Assembly (NCBI GenBank): GCA_965243385.1
Contig: CBDEUV010000002.1
Coordinates: 3,472,001-3,536,000, forward strand
Direction: 5' to 3'
DNA length: 64,000 bases
From: JANSYA01 sp965243385
GTDB taxonomy: Bacteria; Spirochaetota; Leptospiria; Leptospirales; Leptonemataceae
The position numbers and the translations under genes were made by a program. Shown one piece after another: positions 1 through 8,486 of this stretch (the stretch's first letter is position 1; every line of letters starts with the position of its first letter). The notes below the pieces were generated by a model. It was not told the DNA's origin. It did not search any database and saw nothing but the letters and a program-made list of their open reading frames with translations.

Positions 1-465
1 GTCGATGCCGACCTGCATTTCGTCTTCGTACGGACCGACGTACAACAATTCGGCGACCGTGCCGTAGTCCCAGGTTTCCAGCCGAATCGGCGGATCAGCC
101 TGCGTATATTCTTCCGGCAATTCGGTCAGGCTTTGCGAAACGGGGACGGCGAATACGCCGCGCCACTGTGCTTTCGGCAGCTCGTCGGCGGTTCCGAGAT
201 CCCAGCGCGACCGGGGCCACGGTTCTTCGACTTTCGCGCCGTCGAGCGAATAGTAGGCGCCGTAGAGCGCCCCGAACGCGTCGCCGACGGTTTCATCGGG
301 ATCGCCGACCCGCTCGGTGACCAGCATCTGCTGAGGGGCTTTTTGCGAGATTTGCGGGGTTTTGAGGTGTTCGTATTCCGTCAGGTCGGGTCCGCCGCAG
401 GCGACGACGCTCAGGACGAACGCGATGCAGAGTACGGTTCGTACGGTTTTCAAAGATGTTCTCAC
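1..465 (-). CDS. Lipoprotein with GyrI-like domain, C-terminus cut by window edge
   Basis: Reading on the minus strand from a GTG at 463-465 gives 155 codons that run off the window edge in phase. The start is supported by a GGAGG seven bases upstream. The N-terminus has basic residues, a hydrophobic stretch and a lipobox ending VVAC with Cys at residue 23, so export and lipidation are expected. The mature part contains a PxAQWRGVFAVPV-like segment and, later, WDYGTVAELLYVGPYED, which resembles GyrI-like/AraC effector-binding domains. Such domains bind small amphipathic molecules; on a lipoprotein the role is unknown. A terminator on the same strand separates it from the preceding gene, so it is probably its own transcription unit. 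The lipoprotein call is firm; the domain call is by motif memory only. Confidence 0.75.
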   Translation of the reverse strand, partial: MRTSLKTVRTVLCIAFVLSVVACGGPDLTEYEHLKTPQISQKAPQQMLVTERVGDPDETVGDAFGALYGAYYSLDGAKVEEPWPRSRWDLGTADELPKAQWRGVFAVPVSQSLTELPEEYTQADPPIRLETWDYGTVAELLYVGPYEDEMQVGID

Positions 466-481
466 AGGCTTGCCTCCAAAC

Positions 482-519
482 AAAAAACGCCCGCGCATCG
501 AGTGTCCGAAACGCAGGCG
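482..519 (-). terminator. Rho-independent terminator downstream of the 545-1579 gene
   Basis: On the minus strand, CGCCTGCG (512-519) pairs with CGCGGGCG (488-495) over eight base pairs with one G-T pair and a 16-base loop. Six T residues follow immediately. It lies between the stop of the SDR gene and the lipoprotein start, as expected for a terminator of the upstream minus-strand unit. Confidence 0.75.
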
Positions 520-544
520 CTTTTAAAACGTAACTCGAATAATC

Positions 545-1579
545 TCAGTTGTTAATCTGAAAAACTTCTTTGTTCGCTTCGATCCACTGTAACAGTTTCT
601 CGACGCCCTGGCGCGGCGAAACCTGCGGTTTGAAACCGAAAGCTTTGTTGGCCGCGCTGATGTCGCAGATGAAATAACGCATATCGCCGGGGCGCTCTTC
701 GTGGTATTCCACGTCGGGTTTGCGTCCCAGAATTTCGCCGATCAGATTGATACACTCGACCAGACTAATCTTATGATCCGGTCCGCCGCCGATATTATAA
801 ACGCCTGGAACCGGGTTCTTGAAATAGTCGAGGTAAGCGCGCGCGCCGTCGGAGCCGAAAATGATATCGCGGGTTTGTTTGCCGGTGCCGAAAATGCGCA
901 GCGGCAATTCGAATACCGAACGAATCGCGAAATTCGCGACCCAGCCGTGGTCTTCACCGCCGAACTGGCGCGGTCCGTAGATGCCGGTGAAACGAAACGA
1001 AGCCGCGTTCGTGTTCAACATATCGGTAAAGGTCCGCACGTAGTGTTCGGCCGCCATCTTTGACGCGTGCAGCGGCGAGATCTGGCCGACCATTACGGAT
1101 TCTTTTTCGTCGATGGCGACGGGGTTGCGCTCGTAGGCGGTCGCGCCTTCGGTCAGCGTATCGTTGATATGATTGCCGTAAACGTGGATGCTCGAAGTAT
1201 TCACAACGGGGATCTTATGCTGGCGACCCGCGTCGAGCACGTTAAAGGTTCCGACCACGTTCGTGTTGAAATCGAGACGGGGATCTTCCCAGGAGATGGT
1301 CATAGCGGGTTGCGCCGCCGTATGAATAATAAAATCGCAGCCGGAGCTGTGGTCTTTCATGGCCTGCTCGTCGCAGACGTCGGCCTTGACCATCTCGCAG
1401 CCCATCTCTTTGAGCTCGTTCCAGTTGAAGTCCCGGGTCTTTTCGGTGCCGTAGCCGGTGCGACCGAGTTCGTACTTCGTCATGCTGTCGTAGCTGACGA
1501 CCTCCCAGCCTTCTTTGCGAAAAAATTCGCATACATGGGAGCCGAGAAAACCGCATCCACCTGTTACGAGTACTTTCAT
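545..1579 (-). CDS. NAD-dependent epimerase/dehydratase (SDR), CDP-paratose 2-epimerase-like
   Basis: 344 residues, an extended-SDR nucleotide-sugar enzyme. The N-terminal Rossmann motif is GGCGFLGS (residues 7-14). The segments AMTISWEDPRLDFNTNVVGT and YGPRQFGGEDHGWV match the arrangement of the CDP-paratose 2-epimerase (tyvelose epimerase) group. The usual active-site YxxxK reads LHASK: the Lys is present but the catalytic Tyr position is Leu and the next residue His. Either this subfamily uses another residue or it does not perform standard SDR chemistry. It lies upstream of the FabD-like gene in divergent orientation to the main polysaccharide locus 8 kb away and might contribute to it. 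The substrate is unknown. Confidence 0.7.
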   Translation of the reverse strand: MKVLVTGGCGFLGSHVCEFFRKEGWEVVSYDSMTKYELGRTGYGTEKTRDFNWNELKEMGCEMVKADVCDEQAMKDHSSGCDFIIHTAAQPAMTISWEDPRLDFNTNVVGTFNVLDAGRQHKIPVVNTSSIHVYGNHINDTLTEGATAYERNPVAIDEKESVMVGQISPLHASKMAAEHYVRTFTDMLNTNAASFRFTGIYGPRQFGGEDHGWVANFAIRSVFELPLRIFGTGKQTRDIIFGSDGARAYLDYFKNPVPGVYNIGGGPDHKISLVECINLIGEILGRKPDVEYHEERPGDMRYFICDISAANKAFGFKPQVSPRQGVEKLLQWIEANKEVFQINN

Positions 1580-1618
1580 CTGGATCTATCTCCTAATCGA
1601 TTGTGTTGAATTTAGAAC

Positions 1619-2788
1619 TTATGAACCCAGGATCTCTTTCAGATCTTTGGGGATCGCCGCGCCGAGCACGGGAATTTCGCGGCCCAGTTCTTTCAGGGTG
1701 TCCGCGCTCAGTCGCTGGCTGGTTTTGCCGGGACCGAAGTCGATGATGTGTGTGATCTTCTGGTCGGCCACGGCCGGCGCCATCGACTTGTCCCAGTACA
1801 GCGGATTAATCGCCATATCTTCGAACATCTTCACCGGCAGCTTCGCGCCGGACTCCTGTAGATTCGCCTGATCGTAGAACGAATACACGGGCACTTTCAG
1901 CTCTTCGCCTTTATAGTCGAAACCAATGCGTTCGATTTCGGGAATAAAGAATTCGCGCACGGGTTCCATCAATTTGCAGTGAAAGGGGCAGGTGGTGCGC
2001 AGATATACGAATTTGAATTTCTTTTCGTCGATTTCGGCTTTGTACTTTTCATGAAAGGCGATCAGAGAACCGCGATACGAAGACAGGATGCGGTTGGTCG
2101 GGCTGTTATAGAGGCTGATGTAGATCTTCTGGTCTTCCGGCAGGCCGGTGTTCACCTCGTCGACCATCTTCTGGATCGTGTCGTGGTCCAGGCCGAGTAC
2201 GGCGACCATCGGCGAAGGGGCTTTGCCGCCCAGCTCTTCGGATTTCGCGTTTTCTTCGGCGGTCGCTTCGAAATGCGGAAAGGCTTTTTGTGCGCTCACG
2301 CCCAGATAGAGCAAATACTTCATGTACTTGTTCACGGCGGCGTAATACTCGTCGCCCGTGCGATTCAGAGCCACGAGCGAAGCCGGAATCAGCCCCTGGC
2401 TGTGGCCGGTGGTGCCCGCGAGATTCGCGACCATGTCGTTCATCGGAAAGCCGTTCTGCAGCAGATTTTCGAGGTGCGCGAGCTGGGCCATTTGAATCAT
2501 GGCGATCGAAACCGCCGCGCAGCCCAGATATTCTTCGGAGGGAATCTTGCTGTCGTCTTCTAACCAGCCGCGCGCGTCGATGCCGTGCGGCAATCCGACC
2601 GTTCCTTCCACCCGGGGGCGTTCTTCGTCGATGGCGCTCAGGGCCGCGTCGAAGAATTTCTGAAACGCGGGCTCTTTATAGTACTTCGCGAGTTCTTTGT
2701 ACCAGGGAGCGCCCTGTCCGCCGAACTGCACGTAAAAATGCGCGTTGCCCGCCTGGGCTTGTTTGAGAATGGCAGCGGTATCTGACAT
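1619..2788 (-). CDS. Stand-alone malonyl/acyl-CoA:ACP transacylase (FabD-like)
   Basis: 389 residues from the ATG at 2788, which has AGGA nine bases upstream; an in-frame extension of 30 residues lacks family similarity. The protein has the acyltransferase signatures: FGGQGAPW near the N-terminus, the nucleophile elbow GHSQG near residue 140, SLYNSPTNRILS in the position of the S-x-x-N-G-P loop, and a catalytic His in CPFHCKLMEP. It would load malonyl or another acyl group on acyl carrier protein for fatty acid synthesis. It is longer than the usual FabD (about 310 residues) and its motifs recall the transferase domains of type I fatty acid synthases. No other fatty acid genes are adjacent. 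Confidence 0.75.
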   Translation of the reverse strand: MSDTAAILKQAQAGNAHFYVQFGGQGAPWYKELAKYYKEPAFQKFFDAALSAIDEERPRVEGTVGLPHGIDARGWLEDDSKIPSEEYLGCAAVSIAMIQMAQLAHLENLLQNGFPMNDMVANLAGTTGHSQGLIPASLVALNRTGDEYYAAVNKYMKYLLYLGVSAQKAFPHFEATAEENAKSEELGGKAPSPMVAVLGLDHDTIQKMVDEVNTGLPEDQKIYISLYNSPTNRILSSYRGSLIAFHEKYKAEIDEKKFKFVYLRTTCPFHCKLMEPVREFFIPEIERIGFDYKGEELKVPVYSFYDQANLQESGAKLPVKMFEDMAINPLYWDKSMAPAVADQKITHIIDFGPGKTSQRLSADTLKELGREIPVLGAAIPKDLKEILGS

Positions 2789-2917
2789 GAATGAGTTTCC
2801 TGTTGGGTTTGCTTGAGTTGCCTGCTGGATGAAATTGAAACGAGAGGAACGCGTTACGCCTGATCGTGTCGTCCGCAAAGCGCGAATCAGTGCGCACGAT
2901 CGAGGGGGGAATGCGAA

Positions 2918-3481
2918 TTATTTATTCACACGCTCCACGAAAGAGAAGTCACGCAGGTCGACTTTTACGATATCGCCCTGCTGAATATATAAGGGCACCT
3001 GGATTTCGCCGTCCGGTTCTACTTTCACGCGTTTGCGGGAAGTGCCGACTGTATCGCCTTTCAGCGCGTCTTCGGCGTAGATCACTTCGAGTTCCGCGAA
3101 GGTGGGCGGAATCACGCCGATCGGTTTTTCTTCGTAGAAAGTGACTTCGACCTGCATCTCTTCTTTCATGAACGGCAGCAGGTCTTCGATCATATCCGCG
3201 TCGACGCTGATCTGTTCGTAGTCGTCGCGATCCATAAAGACGATCTGATCGCCGTCGCGATAGATGTACTGCATATAGCGCTTTTCAAGATCGACCGCTT
3301 CGACTTTCTCGGAGGACTTAAAGGTCCGCTCAATAACATTGCCCCGCTGCAGGTGCTTCAGCTTCGTGCGTACGAAAGCGCTGCCTTTGCCGGGATTCAC
3401 AAACTGCGCAAAAGTGCAGTTGTACAGGTCGTTATCGAGCTTGATGACCATGCCCTTCTTAACTTCGATGGCATTTACCAT
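2918..3481 (-). CDS. efp: Elongation factor P
   Basis: 187 residues from the ATG at 3481, close to the usual EF-P length. The three barrel domains are recognisable: an N-terminal KOW-like part with the tip loop PGKGSAF, whose Lys is the residue beta-lysylated in many bacteria, then the central OB domain and a C-terminal domain ending in DFSFVERVNK. EF-P relieves ribosome stalling at polyproline. A TTG at 3517 gives a 12-residue extension not typical of the family. There is no clear Shine-Dalgarno before the ATG. The divergent partner is the EpmB/KamA-like enzyme, starting 17 bases away, which fits EF-P modification. No EpmA is present in the window. Confidence 0.95.
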   Translation of the reverse strand: MVNAIEVKKGMVIKLDNDLYNCTFAQFVNPGKGSAFVRTKLKHLQRGNVIERTFKSSEKVEAVDLEKRYMQYIYRDGDQIVFMDRDDYEQISVDADMIEDLLPFMKEEMQVEVTFYEEKPIGVIPPTFAELEVIYAEDALKGDTVGTSRKRVKVEPDGEIQVPLYIQQGDIVKVDLRDFSFVERVNK

Positions 3482-3497
3482 GGAAGGCAGGTTTTGA

Positions 3498-4709
3498 ATG
3501 AAGGAGACCCCCGTCAAACACTTGTTGGACCTATCCAGGGCGGTCGAATGGCGGGACTGGCGCTGGCAGCTTCGTCATCAAATCCAGAGCGTCGCGGAGC
3601 TGACGCAGACTTTGCCGGCGGCCGAATCTTATGTCGCTGCCTGCGCTCCACCTGGAGGCTGGGCGGCGCTCGATGAGCGGCTGTCCGCGGCCTTTCGATT
3701 CGCCATAACTCCTTATTATTTGAGCCTCGCGCGTCCGTCGATGAATGGCGAAGGCGAAACGAGCGACGCTATCGCTGCCGTCGATCCGATTCTGGCGCAG
3801 ATCCTGCCGCATCCCAATGAACTCGCCGATGCGGGCTACCAGCGACCGGATCCGCTGGCGGAAGAACGGCATTCGCCCGTGCGCGGGCTAACGCATCGCT
3901 ATCCGGATCGGGTGTTGTGGTATCTAAGCCACAGTTGCGCCGTATACTGTCGCTACTGTCTCCGCAAGCGCAAAGTCTCCCGCGCCGATTCGGCCCCTTC
4001 GCGCGCGGATATGGACGCGGTCTTTGAATACGTCGAATCGCATTCGGAGATCAAAGAAGTGATTCTGTCCGGCGGCGATCCGCTTTCGCTTTCGGACGAG
4101 CGCCTTGATCAAATCCTGGATCGTCTGAAATCCGTTTCGCATCTCAGCAGCATTCGTATTCACACTCGCATGCCGGTGACCCTGCCGATGCGGATTACCG
4201 ACGAGCTATGCGATATATTACGCCGTCACTATCCGCTCACCGTCGTTACGCATTTCAATCACGCGGCCGAACTCGACTCGGCGGCCGGTTCTCTGGCCGG
4301 GTCGGCGATCCGCCGCCTGCGCATGGCAGGCGTCACGGTCCTCAACCAATCCGTATTGTTAAAAGACGTTAACGCTACCGCCGCCGCTCAGGAAGAGCTG
4401 ATTCTCGCGCTGCTGCGCGCGGGGGTGATTCCGTATTATCTGCATCGTTGCGACGAAGTGCGCGGCGTTTCGCATTATCGGGTGCCGCTCGAACGGGGCG
4501 TGGAAATTCTGGACGAGCTGCGGGGACGCAATCCCGGCATCGCTCTGCCGCGCTACGTCGTGGATTTGCCTGAAGGCGGCGGAAAGATCGCGCTCGAGCC
4601 GGAGTATCGCATCGATCGTCAGCTGAATGCGGAGACAGGCGAGCTGGGATACCGGTTCTGGAACTGGAAGCGGGATCGCGAATATTTCGTTTCGGACTTC
4701 GTGGATTAG
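3498..4709 (+). CDS. epmB: KamA-family radical SAM enzyme, likely EF-P lysine modification (EpmB)
   Basis: 403 residues. The radical SAM cluster motif CAVYCRYC is followed by RKRKV as in the lysine 2,3-aminomutase/EpmB family. ILSGGDPLS binds SAM, and the C-terminal YVVDLPEGGGK carries the PLP lysine. The family shifts the amino group of lysine from C2 to C3; EpmB makes the beta-lysine that EpmA attaches to EF-P. The divergent efp neighbour argues for EpmB rather than catabolic KamA, but length (403, against about 340 for E. coli EpmB and about 415 for KamA) does not settle it. AGGCAGG lies just upstream of the ATG. The 3' end overlaps the convergent methyltransferase gene by four bases. Confidence 0.85.
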   Translation: MKETPVKHLLDLSRAVEWRDWRWQLRHQIQSVAELTQTLPAAESYVAACAPPGGWAALDERLSAAFRFAITPYYLSLARPSMNGEGETSDAIAAVDPILAQILPHPNELADAGYQRPDPLAEERHSPVRGLTHRYPDRVLWYLSHSCAVYCRYCLRKRKVSRADSAPSRADMDAVFEYVESHSEIKEVILSGGDPLSLSDERLDQILDRLKSVSHLSSIRIHTRMPVTLPMRITDELCDILRRHYPLTVVTHFNHAAELDSAAGSLAGSAIRRLRMAGVTVLNQSVLLKDVNATAAAQEELILALLRAGVIPYYLHRCDEVRGVSHYRVPLERGVEILDELRGRNPGIALPRYVVDLPEGGGKIALEPEYRIDRQLNAETGELGYRFWNWKRDREYFVSDFVD

Positions 4710-5404
4710 GGCGCGGCCCCGGGCGCATTCATGACCGCGATCGCCATACCATCGTAGCCTTTCGTGCCGATCAGCGGCAGGATGGTCGTCGTGATCTCGG
4801 AGCGCGTCGGCAGCCAGGCGTTGAGCCGCTGAACTCCACGGACCTTCGCATCGCTCGAGCTTGAGTTCAGGACCTCTCCCTCACGAATTACATTGTCCGC
4901 AATGACAATCGATCCCGGCCGGGTCATTCGCAGAGCCCACTCAAAATATTCGACGTACGGCGGTTTGTCCGCGTCGATAAAAACGAAATCGAAGGGGCGG
5001 GCCTGTTCCGAAGCGATTTCGGAATGGAGCTCCGGTAGAACGTCCAGCGCGGCTCCGACCTGTACTTCGATTCGATCGCTGAGCCCGGCGAAGGCGAAGT
5101 TTTGCCGGGCGATATCGGCGTAGTCGGGATTCGCTTCAATCGTCACAACCCGATCGGAGCTGCCATGCAGAGCGCGCGCCAGCCAGATCGTGCTGTAACC
5201 GCCCAGAGTTCCAATTTCCAGGATGCGGCTGGCCTGGCAGGCTCCCGCGAAAATCTGGAGAAGCTTTCCCTGGTTTGCGGATATGCTGTGGGCCGGCATG
5301 CCGGCGGCGATCAGCGTCTCGTTCGCCCGCAACAGGGCTTCGTCTTCCGGCCCCAGCAAATCGGCCACATATCTATCAACTTGTTCGTAAAGTGATTCAC
5401 TCAT
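4706..5404 (-). CDS. Class I SAM-dependent O-methyltransferase (CCoAOMT/COMT type)
   Basis: 232 residues, the normal length for the small catechol/caffeoyl-CoA-type O-methyltransferases. Motif I is ILEIGTLGGYSTIWLA near residue 62, followed by VVTIEANPDYADIARQN, and the metal-binding segment FDFVFIDADKP near residue 140 with IVIADNVIREGEV after it. These indicate a divalent-metal-dependent methyltransferase acting on vicinal hydroxyls of a small molecule; the substrate is not predictable. It is convergent with the EpmB-like gene (4-base overlap) and follows the phosphatase gene on the same strand after 79 bases. Confidence 0.85.
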   Translation of the reverse strand: MSESLYEQVDRYVADLLGPEDEALLRANETLIAAGMPAHSISANQGKLLQIFAGACQASRILEIGTLGGYSTIWLARALHGSSDRVVTIEANPDYADIARQNFAFAGLSDRIEVQVGAALDVLPELHSEIASEQARPFDFVFIDADKPPYVEYFEWALRMTRPGSIVIADNVIREGEVLNSSSSDAKVRGVQRLNAWLPTRSEITTTILPLIGTKGYDGMAIAVMNAPGAAP

Positions 5405-5483
5405 AGCGTTTGCCTCCCGCTCCAGGGGGCGTTCCTTCGACGGGTTTCGCGGCCCGGCTAATACCGTTCGCGCGCTTCGGGAA

Positions 5484-6827
5484 TCACGGATGGCCCACGA
5501 CGATCATGGTCAGGTCGTCGGTATTATCCAGATCTTCGGGATTGCGCCCGCGTCGGGCCGCGAAATCGCGGATTAGCTGATCGGCCATCAGCGCTGAAGG
5601 CCGGCGCGCGATATGTTCTTCTGTTAAGAACCAGCGCGGGCCGACGGGACGGCCGGATACATCGAGCTCTTCGCACAGCGCGTCGGTAAACAGCAGCAGG
5701 CGATCCGACGTGTCGATTTCGAAAACCTGTTCTTCGTAACCCGGCTCTTCGACGATGCCGACCGGGGGACCGGAGCTGCCCAGATCGCGCACTTCGCCCG
5801 GCCGCAGCAGGTATTGAATATCGTGTCCGGCCGAAGCGAAGATCAACTGCGTTTCGTATAGATCGGCGATGACCGCCGAGAAGCTGACCGAGTCGCCGTA
5901 GTGCTCGAAGAATTTGCGATTTAGTTCCGCGAGCGCTCCGGCCGGGTTCAGCGCTGTATGTCTGAGATTCGCCCATTCGCTTTTGATCAACATCGCCGAG
6001 AGCGAAGCGTTGATGCCGTGCCCGCGCGCATCGGCCAGAAAAACGCGCAGAGCGCTCCGACCGTCCCGCTCAAACTCGCTCAGGTCGTACAGGTCGCCGC
6101 TCAATTCCCGCGAAGGGATGTGCTTCAGCGCGAGATCGTAGCGTTCTTTGATTGAATCGAATGTCTTCGAGCGGTAGATTCTCTTTTGCAGTTGCTTGGC
6201 CAGCTCCAGGTCTTCGGAAAAGTGCAGGCGAAAGCCTTCGACTTTGCGATAGGACGCTTCGTAGTTACGGGTGATGCTGGACATCACCACAACGAAAAAG
6301 AAGAGCGCCAGGATGAAGCTGATCAGAACGTCCTCGAAACGTTGCTGCTCGTTCGCATAGCCGACGATCCATTCGGGGCGAACGTGCTCCATATAAATCA
6401 GGCCCGCCACCACGGCGATCAATCCGGCGCTGGCGAAGAATTTCAGCGGACCGCGCATCAGAACGGTGATCGCGCTCGCTACGAGAAAGAAGAAATACTG
6501 ACTGCCGCCCTGGCTGCCGGCGTTGACGGTCCAGAGATAACCGAGCACCGCGAGCATGAGCGCCATGCAGGGCACCGCGAGCCAGCTCAGGCGATCGCGA
6601 AAATAAACCGAGCGCCGGGCCAGCGCGTAGAACGCCAGAAAGATCAGGCCGGCGGGAACCAGCAGAACGTGAGCAAAGTCGAGAGACAGCGAGAAGCTGA
6701 TGATCGAGAAGCCCAGGGAGATGATCCCGGCGTAAAACGTCGTCACCGTCAGGACCCGGGCATCCAGCGGAACCACCTGTTTATCGCCGAACAGGCTCGT
6801 TGAAATCTTTCGGTAGAACGCTTTCAC
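5484..6827 (-). CDS. Membrane-anchored SpoIIE/RsbU-type PP2C phosphatase
   Basis: About 447 residues if started at the GTG at 6825-6827. The longer open frame to 7157 adds 110 Arg-rich residues with no domain, overlapping the divergent ispD, and is rejected. The first half holds five or six hydrophobic segments (roughly residues 25-190). A short coiled linker (FSEDLELAKQLQKRI) leads into a PP2C/SpoIIE domain with LSGDLYD, FLADARGHG and the late metal-binding NTDDLTMIVV. Such phosphatases dephosphorylate anti-anti-sigma-type proteins in partner-switching or other Ser/Thr regulation. The membrane part is not a recognised sensor domain. The exact start is uncertain because no strong ribosome site is visible. 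Confidence 0.82.
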   Translation of the reverse strand: MKAFYRKISTSLFGDKQVVPLDARVLTVTTFYAGIISLGFSIISFSLSLDFAHVLLVPAGLIFLAFYALARRSVYFRDRLSWLAVPCMALMLAVLGYLWTVNAGSQGGSQYFFFLVASAITVLMRGPLKFFASAGLIAVVAGLIYMEHVRPEWIVGYANEQQRFEDVLISFILALFFFVVVMSSITRNYEASYRKVEGFRLHFSEDLELAKQLQKRIYRSKTFDSIKERYDLALKHIPSRELSGDLYDLSEFERDGRSALRVFLADARGHGINASLSAMLIKSEWANLRHTALNPAGALAELNRKFFEHYGDSVSFSAVIADLYETQLIFASAGHDIQYLLRPGEVRDLGSSGPPVGIVEEPGYEEQVFEIDTSDRLLLFTDALCEELDVSGRPVGPRWFLTEEHIARRPSALMADQLIRDFAARRGRNPEDLDNTDDLTMIVVGHP

Positions 6828-6949
6828 TCGCAGCCTGCGGCATTGCCATCGACGCCGACAGTACCTGTGTTCCGCGCCTCCAGGGGGAGGGCAATTCGCT
6901 TTTTTTACGAAAGAACTCGCGAGATAAAAACCCGGAGCGAATCTGGCGC

Positions 6950-7693
6950 GTGCCCGGCATTCACACTGTAGTCTTGAGCGGCGGAGTGGGCGCGCGCATG
7001 GGCGCCGGAAAGCCCAAGCAGTTTTTACCCCTCGCGGGCCGCCCGGTTCTATTGCACAGTCTCGACCTTTTCGCCGCACTCGAGCCCGATCGCTCGATTG
7101 TTTTGGTGTGTCCCGCCAATTATATAGAAGAAACCCGAATCCTGCTGGCTGAAACAAGCTATCGGATGCGCGTCGAGCTCGTTGCCGGCGGTGCGGATCG
7201 GCATGGGTCGACTCTGGCCGGACTGGAGGCGGTTCTGGACCACGCCGGGGACCAGGCAGACGACCTGGTGTTGATCCACGACGCCGCCCGCCCCCTGATC
7301 GAACGAAAGGAGGTGGAACGCCTGATCCAGGCCTTTGCTGACGATTCGGATCTGCAGCTGGCCAGCCTGGCCGCGCCGATATCCGAAACGATCGTCGAGG
7401 CCGGGGCGCTGCCGGGACCGCTCAGTCGCACCGCTGACCGTTCCCGATTTTTCGCCGTGAAGACCCCGCAGGCCGCCCGGGCGGCCGTACTGCGGCGCAT
7501 GCGGGACCGCGATTCGACGGCCGCGGCTGCGCGGCGGCCTGCTTATACCGATCTTCTGACCTGGGGCGAAGCGCACGGGATTCAGGGCGGCCTGGTCCCG
7601 GCCGGTCCGCGCAATCATAAGCTGACCCATCCAGACGATCTGCCCTGGTTCGAATCCCTGCTCCGCGCTGGCGCCCATGATCAGAGCGAGTGA
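6950..7693 (+). CDS. ispD: 2-C-methyl-D-erythritol 4-phosphate cytidylyltransferase
   Basis: 247 residues from a GTG at 6950, chosen because the family begins right at the nucleotide-binding motif GGVGARMGAGKPKQFLPL; a 50-residue extension to 6800 has no similarity. LIHDAARPLI and FFAVKTPQA are further IspD signatures. The enzyme makes CDP-methylerythritol in the non-mevalonate isoprenoid pathway; ribitol-5-phosphate cytidylyltransferase (TarI) is the alternative, less likely here. It is divergent from the phosphatase (122-base spacer) and the first gene of an ispD-thpR-engB run. Confidence 0.85.
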   Translation: MPGIHTVVLSGGVGARMGAGKPKQFLPLAGRPVLLHSLDLFAALEPDRSIVLVCPANYIEETRILLAETSYRMRVELVAGGADRHGSTLAGLEAVLDHAGDQADDLVLIHDAARPLIERKEVERLIQAFADDSDLQLASLAAPISETIVEAGALPGPLSRTADRSRFFAVKTPQAARAAVLRRMRDRDSTAAAARRPAYTDLLTWGEAHGIQGGLVPAGPRNHKLTHPDDLPWFESLLRAGAHDQSE

Positions 7694-7829
7694 AGGGCCG
7701 GAATTTCTACTGTACTTTTCCCGCCCCGGGTCTAAAACGGGGTCGCGCGTCTGCCGTGATTCCGGGGAGCTTCAGTCACGCCCGGCCTACACGCAATCCC
7801 GCGGCGCGGGTTTCAGCGATCAGACAGCC

Positions 7830-8486
7830 ATGCGACTATTTGTAGCCATTCCACTGCCCGAAGATCTCGCCGCGCGGATCCAGACGATCTGCCACGGACT
7901 TCCGGACGTACGCTGGGTTTCGCCCGAGTGCATGCATTTGACCCTGCGTTTTCTGGGCGATGACATTTCGCCGGAACGCTTTGAAGAAATCGCGGATGCC
8001 CTGGCGAGCGTACAGTCCCCGGGCTTTTCGCTGCGGGTTCGCGGCGTGGGCCGCTTCTTACATCCACGGGCGCCGCAGGTGTTGTGGCTGGGTGTGGACG
8101 AAGAGCCCGGCCTGCGTGAATTGCATCGCCGCGTCGAGCAGCGGCTGCGCAGCGTGGGTTTCGCCTCCGAGAAGCGTTCGTACGAACCGCACATCACCCT
8201 CGCGCGCCTGAAGGGCGTTTCGGATCATCGCGTGCTGGAATACCTGCAGTTGCACACGAATTTTGAAGCGGGCGCTTTCGACGTGGACGAGTTTGTGCTC
8301 TATTCGAGCGTGCTGCGTCCGGGCGGCGCACAGCACGAAATCGAAGAGATCTTTCCGCTGGAGCCGGCGGCCGTCGAGTCGATCAGCGATTGGGCGAAAG
8401 ATTCGAAAAACGATGTCGTGGGCGAAGCGACGAACGGCCAGGCTTCGTATTCGCCGGCGCGTCCGCTGCGAGATCAAAGCGCGTGA
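7830..8486 (+). CDS. thpR: RNA 2',3'-cyclic phosphodiesterase (2H/LigT family)
   Basis: 218 residues from the ATG at 7830, where the family consensus MRLFVAIPLPE begins. The two catalytic HxTx motifs are HLTLRFLG (near residue 38) and HITLARL (near residue 120), spaced as in 2H phosphoesterases. The family opens 2',3'-cyclic phosphates to 2'-phosphate and ligates half-tRNAs in vitro. The C-terminal 30 residues are a polar tail beyond the domain. The stop overlaps the GTG start of engB, implying translational coupling. Confidence 0.9.
   Translation: MRLFVAIPLPEDLAARIQTICHGLPDVRWVSPECMHLTLRFLGDDISPERFEEIADALASVQSPGFSLRVRGVGRFLHPRAPQVLWLGVDEEPGLRELHRRVEQRLRSVGFASEKRSYEPHITLARLKGVSDHRVLEYLQLHTNFEAGAFDVDEFVLYSSVLRPGGAQHEIEEIFPLEPAAVESISDWAKDSKNDVVGEATNGQASYSPARPLRDQSA

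Noticed and set aside
6828..7157. 110-residue N-terminal extension of the SpoIIE-type phosphatase
   Set aside because: Arg/Cys-rich composition unlike a domain, overlap with the start of divergent ispD, and a plausible GTG start at the membrane region.
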